64,000 nucleotides of DNA from Siphonodentalium dalli (Eukaryota > Mollusca > Scaphopoda > Gadilida > Siphonodentaliidae): positions 135,371,587 through 135,435,586 of the forward strand of contig CP136061.1 in assembly GCA_032622095.1 (NCBI GenBank), read 5' to 3'. A program made the translations under genes and the position numbers. Positions 31,389-43,538 of this stretch are shown piece by piece. The notes under the pieces were generated by a model. It was given only the letters and a program-made list of their open reading frames with translations. It made no database searches and was not told where the DNA came from. The stretch's first letter is position 1. Every line of letters begins with the position of its first letter.

Positions 31389-31617
31389 GAAATCTTTTGC
31401 CTGTGATTTATAATGTTACCCTTCGGAGCAGATCCATTTTGACAGCCAAGTTGAAAGAAAAAGAAAACCATCAAAATGTTCTTTTCTGTCTGGATTTTGG
31501 ATGGCAGAAACAGCAAACAAGCTATGTGAAATATCAAACTCATAGAGATGGTGCCAAGAAGTTCACAGGTCAACTGTCGCTTCCATGTGAGCAAGCAAAA
31601 TGCAAACAAAAAAGTAT

Positions 31618-31732
31618 TGTCAGAAGTGGGGTTCGAACCCACGCCCACATTCGTGGACCAGAACTCCCATAACCTCGAACGAGGAAGGCAGTACCTTGAG
31701 TCTGGCGCCTTAGACCACTCGGCCATCCTGAC
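31618..31732 (-). tRNA. tRNA-Leu(CAA) with intron, copy 17
   Basis: 115 nt, no defect seen. Confidence 0.93.
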
Positions 31733-31988
31733 TTATGAAATGAAGACCAAAACTGTTGCAGTCCCGCGCGCACGTCACGTGGTTACAGCTGAAGAGCAAG
31801 TTCTCTGTAATTGCGGCATACTAATTAATATTCACGTATTTTGTCAACAGATTTGCTGAAACGTCGCACAAACTTTTAGTGAACATGGATTCGGGTGACG
31901 TCACATGTAGTTTTTAGACCAATTTTTTGTTATAAGAAATTTTCAAATGCACGTTTTACAGTTTATAAGAGCTTATTCCAACACCGAA

Positions 31989-32061
31989 GTTTCCGTAGTG
32001 TAGTGGTTATCACGCTCGCCTAACACGCGAGAGGTCCTGAGTTCGAGCCTCAGCGGAAACA
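31989..32061 (+). tRNA. tRNA-Val(AAC), copy 17
   Basis: 73 nt, no defect seen. Confidence 0.93.
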
Positions 32062-32291
32062 ACCGGAAAAGTTTTGCTGAGTTTTGCCTACAGACAAATA
32101 ATGTTTCGTGTTGCCCGTGGCCAAAGTACTCACACTAAACTGAAACTTGATTGCCAAAATACATTTTTGTATGATTGAAAGCCCCTCAATTTACTGACCG
32201 TCGATCATTTTTGCTTGAGATGAAGAATAAAACACAAACACTTAAAATTGCGTTATTTGTCAAAAACAAAATTGATTCACCAACTAAAATT

Positions 32292-32364
32292 TGTTCCCGC
32301 TGGGGCTCGAACCCAGGACCTCTCGCGTGTGAAGCGAGCGTGATAACCACTACACTACGGAAAC
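32292..32364 (-). tRNA. tRNA-Val(CAC), copy 18
   Basis: 73 nt, no defect seen. Confidence 0.93.
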
Positions 32365-32621
32365 TTCGCATACTGTCACAATTTTAAATGCGCTCGGGAT
32401 GATTCGACTAGATCAAAACTTACTTCGGTCTGAGAAAATGTTATGCTGGTTAGATAGCTTCCTAATTCCCGCGCAGTACGGCCTGATCACGATGGACAAA
32501 CTGAGGTTGCACAAATTAATGCCCCGGGCATAGCATCAATCAACATGAAGACAACATTTTGTTCAAAGTTATACCTGTACACTATAATATAGTACCCAAA
32601 CTGTTAGGAAAATCCCCATGT

Positions 32622-32713
32622 GCCTCGGTAGCGCAGTAGGCAGCGCGTCAGTCTCATAATCACAAAATGACAGAGCAATCTGAAGGTCGTGAGTTCGATC
32701 CTCACTCGGGGCA
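32622..32713 (+). tRNA. tRNA-Met(CAT) with intron, copy 18
   Basis: 92 nt, no defect seen. Confidence 0.92.
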
Positions 32714-32942
32714 GAAATCTTTTGCCTGTGATTTTTAATGTTACCCTTCGGAGCAGATCCATTTTGACAGCCAAGTTGAAAGAAAAAGAAAACCATCAAA
32801 ATGTTCTTTTCTGTCTGGATTTTGGTTGGCAGAAACAGCAAACAAGCTATGTGAAATATCAAACTCATAGAGATGGTGCCAAGAAGTTCACAGGTCAACT
32901 GTCGCTTCCATGTGAGCAAGCAAAATGCAAACAAAAAAGTAT

Positions 32943-33057
32943 TGTCAGAAGCGGGGTTCGAACCCACGCCCACATTCGTGGACCAGAACTCCCATAACCT
33001 CGAACGAGGAAGGCAGTACCTTGAGTCTGGCGCCTTAGACCACTCGGCCATCCTGAC
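32943..33057 (-). tRNA. tRNA-Leu(CAA) with intron, copy 18
   Basis: 115 nt. A64 is G (wobble). Confidence 0.9.
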
Positions 33058-33313
33058 TTATGAAATGAAGACCAAAACTGTTGCAGTCCCGCGCGCACGT
33101 CACGTGGTTACAGCTGAAGAGCAAGTTCTCTGTAATTGCGGCATACTAATTAATATTCACGTATTTTGTCAACAGATTTGCTGAAACGTCGCACAAACTT
33201 TTAGTGAACATGGATTCGGGTGACGTCACATGTAGTTTTTAGACCGATTTTTTGTTATAAGAAATTTTCAAATGCACGTTTTACAGTTTATAAGAGCTTA
33301 TTCCAACACCGAA

Positions 33314-33386
33314 GTTTCCGTAGTGTAGTGGTTATCAAGCTCGCCTAACACGCGAGAGGTCCTGAGTTCGAGCCTCAGCGGAAACA
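33314..33386 (+). tRNA. tRNA-Val(AAC), copy 18
   Basis: 73 nt. C25 is A, breaking the G10-C25 pair of the D stem. Confidence 0.82.
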
Positions 33387-33616
33387 ACCGGAAAAGTTTT
33401 GCTGAGTTTTGCCTACAGACAAATAATGTTTCGTGTTGCCCGTGGCCAAAGTACTCACACTAAACTGAAACTTGATTGCCAAAATACATTTGTGTATGAT
33501 TGAAAGCCCCTCAATTTACTGACCGTCGATCATTTTTGCTTGAGATGAAGAATAAAACACAAACACTTAAAATTGCGTTATTTGTCAAAAACAAAATTGA
33601 TTCACCAACTAAAATT

Positions 33617-33689
33617 TGTTCCCACTGGGGCTCGAACCCAGGACCTCTCGCGTGTGATGCGAGCGTGATAACCACTACACTACGGAAAC
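33617..33689 (-). tRNA. tRNA-Val(CAC), copy 19
   Basis: 73 nt. T32 in the anticodon loop is A, and acceptor C66 is T (wobble). Confidence 0.82.
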
Positions 33690-33946
33690 TTCGCATACTG
33701 TCACAATTTTAAATGCGCTCGGGATGATTCGACTAGATCAAAACTTACTTCGGTCTGAGAAAATGTTATGACGGTTAGATAGCTTCCTAATTCCCGCGCA
33801 GTACGGCCTGATCACGATGGACAAACTGAGGTTGCACAAATTAATGCCCCGGGCATAGCATCAATCAACATGAAGACAACATTTTGTTCAAAGTTATACC
33901 TGTACACTATAATATAGTACCCAAACTGTTAGGAAAATCCCCATGT

Positions 33947-34038
33947 GCCTCGGTAGCGCAGTAGGCAGCGCGTCAGTCTCATAATCACAAAATGACAGAG
34001 CAATCTAAAGGTCGTGAGTTCGATCCTCACTCGGGGCA
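33947..34038 (+). tRNA. tRNA-Met(CAT) with intron, copy 19
   Basis: 92 nt. G42 is A, breaking an anticodon-stem pair. Confidence 0.8.
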
Positions 34039-34267
34039 GAAATCTTTTGCCTGTGATTTTTAATGTTACCCTTCGGAGCAGATCCATTTTGACAGCCAAG
34101 TTGAAAGAAAAAGAAAACCATCAAAATGTTCTTTTCTGTCTGGATTTTGGTTGGCAGAAACAGCAAACAAGCTATGTGAAATATCAAACTCATAGAGATG
34201 GTGCCAAGAAGTTCACAGGTCAACTGTCGCTTCCATGTGAGCAAGCAAAATGCAAACAAAAAAGTAT

Positions 34268-34382
34268 TGTCAGAAGTGGGGTTCGAACCCACGCCCACAT
34301 TCGTGGACCAGAACTCCCATAACCTCGAACGAGGAAGGCAGTACCTTGAGTCTGGCGCCTTAGACCACTCGGCCATCCTGAC
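34268..34382 (-). tRNA. tRNA-Leu(CAA) with intron, copy 19
   Basis: 115 nt, no defect seen. Confidence 0.93.
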
Positions 34383-34638
34383 TTATGAAATGAAGACCAA
34401 AACTGTTGCAGTCCCGCGCGCACGTCACGTGGTTACAGCAGAAGAGCAAGTTCTCTGTAATTTCGGCATACTAATTAATATTCACGTATTTTGTCAACAG
34501 ATTTGCTGAAACGTCGCACAAACTTTTAGTGAACATGGATTCGGGTGACGTCACATGTAGTTTTTAGACCGATTTTTTGTTATAAGAAATTTTCAAATGC
34601 ACGTTTTACAGTTTATAAGAGCTTATTCCAACACCGAA

Positions 34639-34711
34639 GTTTCCGTAGTGTAGTGGTTATCACGCTCGCCTAACACGCGAGAGGTCCTGAGTTCGAGCCT
34701 CAGCGGAAACA
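34639..34711 (+). tRNA. tRNA-Val(AAC), copy 19
   Basis: 73 nt, no defect seen. Confidence 0.93.
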
Positions 34712-34941
34712 ACCGGAAAAGTTTTGCTGAGTTTTGCCTACAGACAAATAATGTTTCGTGTTGCCCGTGGCCAAAGTACTCACACTAAACTGAAACTTGA
34801 TTGCCAAAATACATTTTTGTATGATTGAATGCCCCTCAATTTACTGACCGTCGATCATTTTTGCTTGAGATGAAGAATAAAACACAAACACTTAAAATTG
34901 CGTTATTTGTCAAAAACTAAATTGATTCACCAACTAAAATT

Positions 34942-35014
34942 TGTTCCCGCTGGGGCTCGAACCCAGGACCTCTCGCGTGTGAAGCGAGCGTGATAACCAC
35001 TACACTACGGAAAC
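34942..35014 (-). tRNA. tRNA-Val(CAC), copy 20
   Basis: 73 nt, no defect seen. Confidence 0.93.
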
Positions 35015-35271
35015 TTCGCATACTGTCACAATTTTAAATGCGCTCGGGATGATTCGACTAGATCAAAACTTACTTCGGTATGAGAAAATGTTATGACGGT
35101 TAGATAGCTTCCTAATTCCCGCGCAGTACTGCCTGATCACGATGGACAAACTGAGGTTGCACAAATTAATGCCCCGGGCATAGCATCAATCAACATGAAG
35201 ACAACATTTTGTTCAACGTTATACCTGTACACTATAATATAGTACCCAAACTGTTAGGAAAATCCCCATGT

Positions 35272-35363
35272 GCCTCGGTAGCGCAGTAGGCAGCGCGTCA
35301 GTCTCATAATCACAAAATGACAGAGCAATCTGAAGGTCGTGAGTTCGATCCTCACTCGGGGCA
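35272..35363 (+). tRNA. tRNA-Met(CAT) with intron, copy 20
   Basis: 92 nt, no defect seen. Confidence 0.92.
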
Positions 35364-35592
35364 GAAATCTTTTGCCTGTGATTTTTAATGTTACCCTTCG
35401 GAGCAGATCCATTTTGACAGCCAAGTTGAAAGAAAAAGAAAACCATCAAAATGTTCTTTTCTGTCTGGATTTTGGTTGGCAGAAACAGCAAACAAGCTAT
35501 GTGAAATATCAAACTCATAGATATGGTGCCAAGAAGTTCACAGGTCAACTGTCGCTTCCATGTGAGCAAGCAAAATGCAAACAAAAAAGTAT

Positions 35593-35707
35593 TGTCAGAA
35601 GTGGGGTTCGAACCCACGCCCACATTCGTGGACCAGAACTCCCATAACCTCGAACGAGGAAGGCAGTACCTTGAGTCTGGCGCCTTAGACCACTCGGCCA
35701 TCCTGAC
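35593..35707 (-). tRNA. tRNA-Leu(CAA) with intron, copy 20
   Basis: 115 nt, no defect seen. The E-box upstream reads CACTTG. Confidence 0.93.
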
Positions 35708-35963
35708 TTATGAAATGAAGACCAAAACTGTTGCAGTCCCGCGCGCACGTCACTTGGTTACAGCTGAAGAGCAATTTCTCTGTAATTTCGGCATACTAAT
35801 TAATATTCACGTATTTTGTCAACAGATTTGCTGAAACGTCGCACAAACTTTTAGTGAACATGGATTCGGGTGACGTCACATGTAGTTTTTAGACCGATTT
35901 TTTGTTATAAGAAATTTTCAAATGCACGTTTTACAGTTTATAAGAGCTTATTCCAACACCGAA

Positions 35964-36036
35964 GTTTCCGTAGTGTAGTGGTTATCACGCTCGCCTAACA
36001 CGCGAGAGGTCCTGAGTTCGAGCCTCAGCGGAAACA
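35964..36036 (+). tRNA. tRNA-Val(AAC), copy 20
   Basis: 73 nt, no defect seen. Confidence 0.93.
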
Positions 36037-36266
36037 ATCGGAAAAGTTTTGCTGAGTTTTGCCTACAGACAAATAATGTTTCGTGTTGCCCGTGGCCAAA
36101 GTACTCACACTAAACTGAAACTTGATTGCCTAAATACATTTGTGTATGATTGAAAGCCCCTCAATTTACTGACCGTCGATCATTTTTGCTTGAGATGAAG
36201 AATAAAACACAAACACTTAAAATTGCGTTATTTGTCAAAAACAAAATTGATTCACCAACTAAAATT

Positions 36267-36339
36267 TGTTCCCGCTGGGGCTCGAACCCAGGACCTCTCG
36301 CGTGTGAAGCGAGCGTGATAACCACTACACTACGGAAAC
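36267..36339 (-). tRNA. tRNA-Val(CAC), copy 21
   Basis: 73 nt, no defect seen. Confidence 0.93.
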
Positions 36340-36596
36340 TTCGCATACTGTCACAATTTTAAATGCGCTCGGGATGATTCGACTAGATCAAAACTTACTT
36401 CGGTCTGAGAAAATGTTATGACGGTTAGATAGCTTCCTAATTCCCGCGCAGTACGGCCTGATCACGATGGACAAACTGAGGTTGCACAAATTAATGCCCC
36501 GGGCATAGCATCAATCAACATGAAGACAACATTTTGTTCAAAGTTATACCGGTACACTATAATATAGTACCCAAACTGTTAGGAAAATCCCCATGT

Positions 36597-36688
36597 GCCT
36601 CGGTAGCGCAGTAGGCAGCGCGTCAGTCTCATAATCACAAAATGACAGAGCAATCTGAAGGTCGTGAGTTCGATCCTCACTCGGGGCA
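36597..36688 (+). tRNA. tRNA-Met(CAT) with intron, copy 21
   Basis: 92 nt, no defect seen. Confidence 0.92.
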
Positions 36689-36917
36689 GAAATCTTTTGC
36701 CTGTGATTTTTAATGTTACCCTTCGGAGCAGATCCATTTTGACAGCCAAGTTGAAAGAAAAAGAAAACCATCAAAATGTTCTTTTCTGTCTGGATTTTGG
36801 TTGGCAGAAACAGCAAACAAGCTATGTGAAATATCAAACTCATAGAGATGGTGCCAAGAAGTTCACAGGTCAACTGTCGCTTCCATGTGAGCAAGCAAAA
36901 TGCAAACAAAAAAGTAT

Positions 36918-37032
36918 TGTCAGAAGTGGGGTTCGAACCCACGCCCACATTCGTGGACCAGAACTCCCATAACCTCGAACGAGGAAGGCAGTACCTTGAG
37001 TCTGGCGCCTTAGACCACTCGGCCATCCTGAC
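36918..37032 (-). tRNA. tRNA-Leu(CAA) with intron, copy 21
   Basis: 115 nt, no defect seen. Confidence 0.93.
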
Positions 37033-37268
37033 TTATGAAATGAAGACCAAAACTGTTGCAGTCCCGCGCGCACGTCACGTGGTTACAGCTGAAGAGCAAG
37101 TTCTCTGTAATTTCGGCATACTAATTAATATTCACGTATTTTGTCAACAGATTTGCTGAAACGTCGCACAAACTTTTAGTGAACATGGATTCGGGTGACG
37201 TCACATGTAGTTTTTAGACCGATTTTTTGTTATAAGAAATTTTCAAATGCACGTTTTACAGTTTATAA

Positions 37269-37573
37269 TATGATTGATTGGGGTTTATTGTCGCTTTAGC
37301 CACTAAGGCCATATCACGACATTGCCAGTTTTAGTGGTGGAGGAAATCCGCACACTTGCGACTAATCTAACAGTGATTTCAATGGCTGATAAACTCGTCA
37401 ACCATGTGCGGCAAACCACCGGCCATCGGCGAGTAACTGGTAACTCCACCAGATAACGATTTCGAGTTACAAAGTCCACGATGGAAACATGTGGATTTGA
37501 ACCCTAATCGCCAGCGCTGGAGGGCGAAACGGCTTGGAGTTGTACCCCTAACCGATTGAGCCACCGAGGCCCC
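37269..37573 (-). mobile_element. tRNA-derived SINE
   Basis: A 305-bp insertion flanked by a 13-bp target duplication (37256-37268 and 37574-37586). Read on the minus strand it starts GGGGCCTCGGTGGCTC and carries a Pol III A box (37552-37563, TGGCTCAATCGG) and B box (37493-37503, GGTTCAAATCC). A unique body follows, then a tail ending ATAAACCCCAATCAATCAT. The layout is that of a tRNA-head SINE mobilised by a partner LINE. It occurs in only one unit of the array, so it arrived after that unit was made or has not spread by conversion. Confidence 0.88.
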
Positions 37574-37606
37574 TTACAGTTTATAAGAGCTTATTCCAAC
37601 ACCGAA

Positions 37607-37679
37607 GTTTCCGTAGTGTAGTGGTTATCACGCTCGCCTAACACGCGAGAGGTCCTGAGTTCGAGCCTCAGCGGAAACA
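37607..37679 (+). tRNA. tRNA-Val(AAC), copy 21
   Basis: 73 nt, no defect seen. The SINE lies about 30 bp upstream. Confidence 0.92.
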
Positions 37680-37909
37680 ACCGGAAAAGTTTTGCTGAGT
37701 TTTGCCTACAGACAAATAATGTTTCGTGTTGCCCGTGGCCAAAGTACTCACACTAAACTGAAACTTGATTGCCAAAATACATTTTTGTATGATTGAAAGC
37801 CCCTCAATTTACTGACCGTCGATCATTTTTGCTTGAGATGAAGAATAAAACACAAACACTTAAAATTGCGTTATTTGTCAAAAACAAAATTGATTCACCA
37901 CCTAAAATT

Positions 37910-37982
37910 TGTTCCCGCTGGGGCTCAAACCCAGGACCTCTCGCGTGTGAAGCGAGCGTGATAACCACTACACTACGGAAAC
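37910..37982 (-). tRNA. tRNA-Val(CAC), copy 22
   Basis: 73 nt. C56 of the T loop (B box) is T. Confidence 0.8.
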
Positions 37983-38239
37983 TTCGCATACTGTCACAAT
38001 TTTAAATGCGCTCGGGATGATTCGACTAGATCAAAACTTACTTCGGTCTGAGAAAATGTTATGACGGTTAGATAGCTTCCTAATTCCCGCGCAGTACGGC
38101 CTGATCACGATGGACAAACTAAGGTTGCACAAATTAATGCCCCGGGCATAGCATCAATCAACATGAAGACAACATTTTGTTCAAAGTTATACCGGTACAC
38201 TATAATATAGTACCCAAACTGTTAGGAAAATCCCCATGT

Positions 38240-38331
38240 GCCTCGGTAGCGCAGTAGGCAGCGCGTCAGTCTCATAATCACAAAATGACAGAGCAATCTG
38301 AAGGTCGTGAGTTCGATCCTCACTCGGGGCA
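38240..38331 (+). tRNA. tRNA-Met(CAT) with intron, copy 22
   Basis: 92 nt, no defect seen. Confidence 0.92.
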
Positions 38332-38560
38332 GAAATCTTTTGCCTGTGATTTTTAATGTTACCCTTCGGAGCAGATCCATTTTGACAGCCAAGTTGAAAG
38401 AAAAAGAAAACCATCAAAATGTTCTTTTCTGTCTGGATTTTGGTTGGCAGAAACAGCAAACAAGCTATGTGAAATATCAAACTCATAGAGATGGTGCCAA
38501 GATGTTCACAGGTCAACTGTCGCTTCCATGTGAGCAAGCAAAATGCAAACAAAAAAGTAT

Positions 38561-38675
38561 TGTCAGAAGTGGGGTTCGAACCCACGCCCACATTCGTGGA
38601 CCAGAACTCCCATAACCTCGAACGAGGAAGGCAGTACCTTGAGTCTGGCGCCTTAGACCACTCGGCCATCCTGAC
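38561..38675 (-). tRNA. tRNA-Leu(CAA) with intron, copy 22
   Basis: 115 nt, no defect seen. Confidence 0.93.
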
Positions 38676-38931
38676 TTATGAAATGAAGACCAAAACTGTT
38701 GCAGTCCCGCGCGCACGTCACGTGGTTACAGCTGAAGAGCAAGTTCTCTGTAATTTCGGCATACTAATTAATATTCACGTATTTTGTCAACAGATTTGCT
38801 GAAACGTCGCACAAACTTTTAGTAAACATGGATTCGGGTGACGTCACATGTAGTTTTTAGACCGATTTTTTGTTATAAGAAATTTTAAAATCCACGTTTT
38901 ACAGTTTATAAGAGCTTATTCCAACACCGAA

Positions 38932-39004
38932 GTTTCCGTAGTGTAGTGGTTATCACGCTCGCCTAACACGCGAGAGGTCCTGAGTTCGAGCCTCAGCGGA
39001 AACA
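38932..39004 (+). tRNA. tRNA-Val(AAC), copy 22
   Basis: 73 nt, no defect seen. One base is lost in the 3' flank. Confidence 0.92.
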
Positions 39005-39233
39005 ACCGGAAAATTTTGCTGAGTTTTGCCTACAGACAAATAATGTTTCGTGTTGCCCGTGGCCAAAGTACTCACACTAAACTGAAACTTGATTGCCAAA
39101 ATACATTTTTGTATGATTGAAAGCCCCTCAATTTACTGACCGTCGATCATTTTTGCTTGAGATGAAGAATAAAACACAAACACTTAAAATTGCGTTATTT
39201 GTCAAAAACAAAATTGATTCACCAACTAAAATT

Positions 39234-39306
39234 TGTTCCCGCTGGGGCTCGAACCCAGGACCTCTCGCGTGTGAAGCGAGCGTGATAACCACTACACTAC
39301 GGAAAC
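39234..39306 (-). tRNA. tRNA-Val(CAC), copy 23
   Basis: 73 nt, no defect seen. Confidence 0.93.
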
Positions 39307-39563
39307 TTCGCATACTGTCACAATTTTAAATGCGCTCGGGATGATTCGACTAGATCAAAACTTACTTCGGTCTGAGAAAATGTTATGACGGTTAGATAGC
39401 TTCCTAATTCCCGCGCAGTACGGCCTGATCACGATGGACAAACTGAGGTTGCACAAATTAATGCCCCGGGCATAGCATCAATCAACACGAAGACAACATT
39501 TTGTTCAAAGTTATACCTGTACACTATAATATAGTACCCAAACTGTTAGGAAAATCCCCATGT

Positions 39564-39655
39564 GCCTCGGTAGCGCAGTAGGCAGCGCGTCAGTCTCATA
39601 ATCACAAAATGACAGAGCAATCTGAAGGTCGTGAGTTCGATCCTCACTCGGGGCA
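39564..39655 (+). tRNA. tRNA-Met(CAT) with intron, copy 23
   Basis: 92 nt, no defect seen. Confidence 0.92.
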
Positions 39656-39884
39656 GAAATCTTTTGCCTGTGATTTTTAATGTTACCCTTCGGAGCAGAT
39701 CCATTTTGACAGCCAAGTTGAAAGAAAAAGAAAACCATCAAAATGTTCTTTTCTGTCTGGATTTTGGTTGGCAGAAACAGCAAACAAGCTATGTGAAATA
39801 TCAAACTCATAGAGATGGTGCCAAGAAGTTCACAGGTCAACTGTCGCTTCCATGTGAGCAAGCAAAATGCAAACAAAAAAGTAT

Positions 39885-39999
39885 AGTCAGAAGTGGGGTT
39901 CGAACCCACGCCCACATTCGTGGACCAGAACTCCCATAACCTCGAACGAGGAAGGCAGTACCTTGAGTCTGGCGCCTTAGACCACTCGGCCATCCTGAC
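39885..39999 (-). tRNA. tRNA-Leu(CAA) with intron, copy 23
   Basis: 115 nt, no defect seen. Confidence 0.92.
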
Positions 40000-40255
40000 T
40001 TATGAAATGAAGACCAAAACTGTTGCAGTCCCGCGCGCACGTCACGTGGTTACAGCTGAAGAGCAAGTTCTCTGTAATTGCGGCATACTAATAAATATTC
40101 ACGTATTTTGTCAACAGATTTGCTGAAACGTCGCACAAACTTTTAGTGAACATGGATTCGGGTGACGTCACATGTAGTTTTTAGACCGATTTTTTGTTAT
40201 AAGAAATTTTCAAATGCACGTTTTACAGTTTATAAGAGCTTATTCCAACACCGAA

Positions 40256-40328
40256 GTTTCCGTAGTGTAGTGGTTATCACGCTCGCCTAACACGCGAGAG
40301 GTCCTGAGTTCGAGCCTCAGCGGAAACA
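40256..40328 (+). tRNA. tRNA-Val(AAC), copy 23
   Basis: 73 nt, no defect seen. Confidence 0.93.
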
Positions 40329-40558
40329 ACCGGAAAAGTTTTGCTGAGTTTTGCCTACAGACAAATAATGTTTCGTGTTGCCCGTGGCCAAAGTACTCAC
40401 ACTAAACTGAAACTTGATTGCCAAAATACATTTTTGTATGATTGAAAGCCCCTCAATTTACTGACCGTCGATCATTTTTGCTTGAGATGAAGAATAAAAC
40501 ACAAACACTTAAAATTGCGTTATTTGTCAAAAACAAAATTGATTCACCAACTAAAATT

Positions 40559-40631
40559 TGTTCCCGCTGGGGCTCGAACCCAGGACCTCTCGCGTGTGAA
40601 GCGAGCGTGATAACCACTACACTACGGAAAC
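40559..40631 (-). tRNA. tRNA-Val(CAC), copy 24
   Basis: 73 nt, no defect seen. Confidence 0.93.
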
Positions 40632-40888
40632 TTCGCATACTGTCACAATTTTAAATGCGCTCGGGATGATTCGACTAGATCAAAACTTACTTCGGTCTGA
40701 GAAAATGTTATGCTGGTTAGATAGCTTCCTAATTCCCGCGCAGTACGGCCTGATCACGATGGACAAACTGAGGTTGCACAAATTAATGCCCTGGGCATAG
40801 CATCAATCAACATGAAGACAACATTTTGTTCAAAGTTATACCTGTACACTATAATATAGTACCCAAACTGTTAGGAAAATCCCCATGT

Positions 40889-40980
40889 GCCTCGGTAGCG
40901 CAGTAGGCAGCGCGTCAGTCTCATAATCACAAAATGACAGAGCAATCTGAAGGTCGTGAGTTCGATCCTCACTCGGGGCA
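40889..40980 (+). tRNA. tRNA-Met(CAT) with intron, copy 24
   Basis: 92 nt, no defect seen. Confidence 0.92.
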
Positions 40981-41209
40981 GAAATCTTTTGCCTGTGATT
41001 TATAATGTTACCCTTCGGAGCAGATCCATTTTGACAGCCAAGTTGAAAGAAAAAGAAAACCATCAAAATGTTCTTTTCTGTCTGGATTTTGGTTGGCAGA
41101 AACAGCAAACAAGCTATGTGAAATATCAAACTCATAGAGATGGTGCCAAGAAGTTCACAGGTCAACTGTCGCTTCCATGTGAGCAAGCAAAATGCAAACA
41201 AAAAAGTAT

Positions 41210-41324
41210 TGTCAGAAGTGGGGTTCGAACCCACGCCCACATTCGTGGACCAGAACTCCCATAACCTCGAACGAGGAAGGCAGTACCTTGAGTCTGGCGC
41301 CTTAGACCACTCGGCCATCCTGAC
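41210..41324 (-). tRNA. tRNA-Leu(CAA) with intron, copy 24
   Basis: 115 nt, no defect seen. Confidence 0.93.
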
Positions 41325-41580
41325 TTATGAAATGAAGACCAAAACTGTAGCAGTCCCGCGCGCACGTCACGTGGTTACAACTGAAGAGCAAGTTCTCTGT
41401 AATTGCGGCATACTAATTAATATTCACGTATTTTGTCAACAGATTTGCTGAAACGTCGCACAAACTTTTAGTGAACATGGATTCGGGTGACGTCACATGT
41501 AGTTTTTAGACCGATTTTTTGTTATAAGAAATTTTCAAATGCACGTTTTACAGTTTATAAGAGCTTATTCCAACACCGAA

Positions 41581-41653
41581 GTTTCCGTAGTGTAGTGGTT
41601 ATCACGCTCGCCTAACACGCGAGAGGTCCTGATTTCGAGCCTCAGCGGAAACA
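41581..41653 (+). tRNA. tRNA-Val(AAC), copy 24
   Basis: 73 nt. G53 is T, breaking the T-stem pair with C61. Shared with copies 25, 27, 28 and 30. Confidence 0.8.
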
Positions 41654-41883
41654 ACCGGAAAAGTTTTGCTGAGTTTTGCCTACAGACAAATAATGTTTCG
41701 TGTTGCCCGTGGCCAAAGTACTCACACTAAACTGAAACTTGATTGCCAAAATACATTTTTGTATGATTGAAAGCCCCTCAATTTACTGACCGTCGATCAT
41801 TTTTGCTTGAGATGAAGAATAAAACACAAACACTTAAAATTGCGTTATTTGTCAAAAACAAAATTGATTCACCAACTAAAATT

Positions 41884-41956
41884 TGTTCCCGCTGGGGCTC
41901 GAACCCAGGACCTCTCGCGTGTGAAGCGAGCGTGATAACCACTACACTACGGAAAC
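41884..41956 (-). tRNA. tRNA-Val(CAC), copy 25
   Basis: 73 nt, no defect seen. Confidence 0.93.
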
Positions 41957-42213
41957 TTCGCATACTGTCACAATTTTAAATGCGCTCGGGATGATTCGAC
42001 TAGATCAAAACTTACTTCGGTCTGAGAAAATGTTATGACGGTTAGATAGCTTCCTAATTCCCGCGCAGTACGGCCTGATCACGATGGACAAACTGAGGTT
42101 GCACAAATTAATGCCCCGGGCATAGCATCAATCAACATGAAGACAACATTTTGTTCAAAGTTATACCTGTACACTATAATATAGTACCCAAACTGTTAGG
42201 AAAATCCCCATGT

Positions 42214-42305
42214 GCCTCGGTAGCGCAGTAGGCAGCGCGTCAGTCTCATAATCACAAAATGACAGAGCAATCTGAAGGTCGTGAGTTCGATCCTCACTCG
42301 GGGCA
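42214..42305 (+). tRNA. tRNA-Met(CAT) with intron, copy 25
   Basis: 92 nt, no defect seen. Confidence 0.92.
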
Positions 42306-42534
42306 GAAATCTTTTGCCTGTGATTTTTAATGTTACCCTTCGGAGCAGATCCATTTTGACAGCCAAGTTGAAAGAAAAAGAAAACCATCAAAATGTTCTT
42401 TTCTGTCTGGATTTTGGTTGGCAGAAACAGCAAACAAGCTATGTGAAATATCAAACTCATAGAGATGGTGCCAAGAAGTTCACAGGTCAACTGTCGCTTC
42501 CATGTGAGCAAGCAAAATGCAAACAAAAAAGTAT

Positions 42535-42649
42535 TGTCACAAGTGGGGTTCGAACCCACGCCCACATTCGTGGACCAGAACTCCCATAACCTCGAACGAG
42601 GAAGGCAGTACCTTGAGTCTGGCGCCTTAGACCACTCGGCCATCCTGAC
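42535..42649 (-). tRNA. tRNA-Leu(CAA) with intron, copy 25
   Basis: 115 nt. C68 is G, giving a G-G mismatch in the acceptor stem. Shared with copies 27, 28 and 30. Confidence 0.82.
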
Positions 42650-42905
42650 TTATGAAATGAAGACCAAAACTGTAGCAGTCCCGCGCGCACGTCACGTGGT
42701 TACAGCTGAAGAGCAAGTTCTCTGTAATTGCGGCATACTAATTAATATTCACGTATTTTGTCAACAGATTTGCTGAAACGTCGCACAAACTTTTAGTGAA
42801 CATGGATTCGGGTGACGTCACATGTAGTTTTTAGACCGATTTTTTGTTATAAGAAATTTTCAAATGCACGTTTTACAGTTTATAAGAGCTTATTCCAACA
42901 CCGAA

Positions 42906-42978
42906 GTTTCCGTAGTGTAGTGGTTATCACGCTCGCCTAACACGCGAGAGGTCCTGATTTCGAGCCTCAGCGGAAACA
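42906..42978 (+). tRNA. tRNA-Val(AAC), copy 25
   Basis: 73 nt. G53 is T. Confidence 0.8.
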
Positions 42979-43208
42979 ACCGGAAAAGTTTTGCTGAGTT
43001 TTGCCTACAGACAAATAATGTTTCGTGTTGCCCGTGGCCAAAGTACTCACACTAAACTGAAACTTGATTGCCAAAATACATTTTTGTATGATTGAAAGCC
43101 CCTCAATTTACTGACCGTCGATCATTTTTGCTTGAGATGAAGAATAAAACACAAACACTTAAAATTGCGTTATTTGTCAAAAACAAAATTGATTCACCAA
43201 CTAAAATT

Positions 43209-43281
43209 TGTTCCCGCTGGGGCTCGAACCCAGGACCTCTCGCGTGTGAAGCGAGCGTGATAACCACTACACTACGGAAAC
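43209..43281 (-). tRNA. tRNA-Val(CAC), copy 26
   Basis: 73 nt, no defect seen. Confidence 0.93.
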
Positions 43282-43538
43282 TTCGCATACTGTCACAATT
43301 TTAAATGCGCTCGGGATGATTCGACTAGATCAAAACTTACTTCGGTCTGAGAAAATGTTATGACGGTTAGATAGCTTCCTAATTCCCGCGCAGTACGGCC
43401 TGATCACGATGGACAAACTGAGGTTGCACAAATTAATGCCCCGGGCATAGCATCAATCAACATGAAGACAACATTTTGTTCAAAGTTATACCTGTACACT
43501 ATAATATAGTACCCAAACTGTTAGGAAAATCCCCATGT

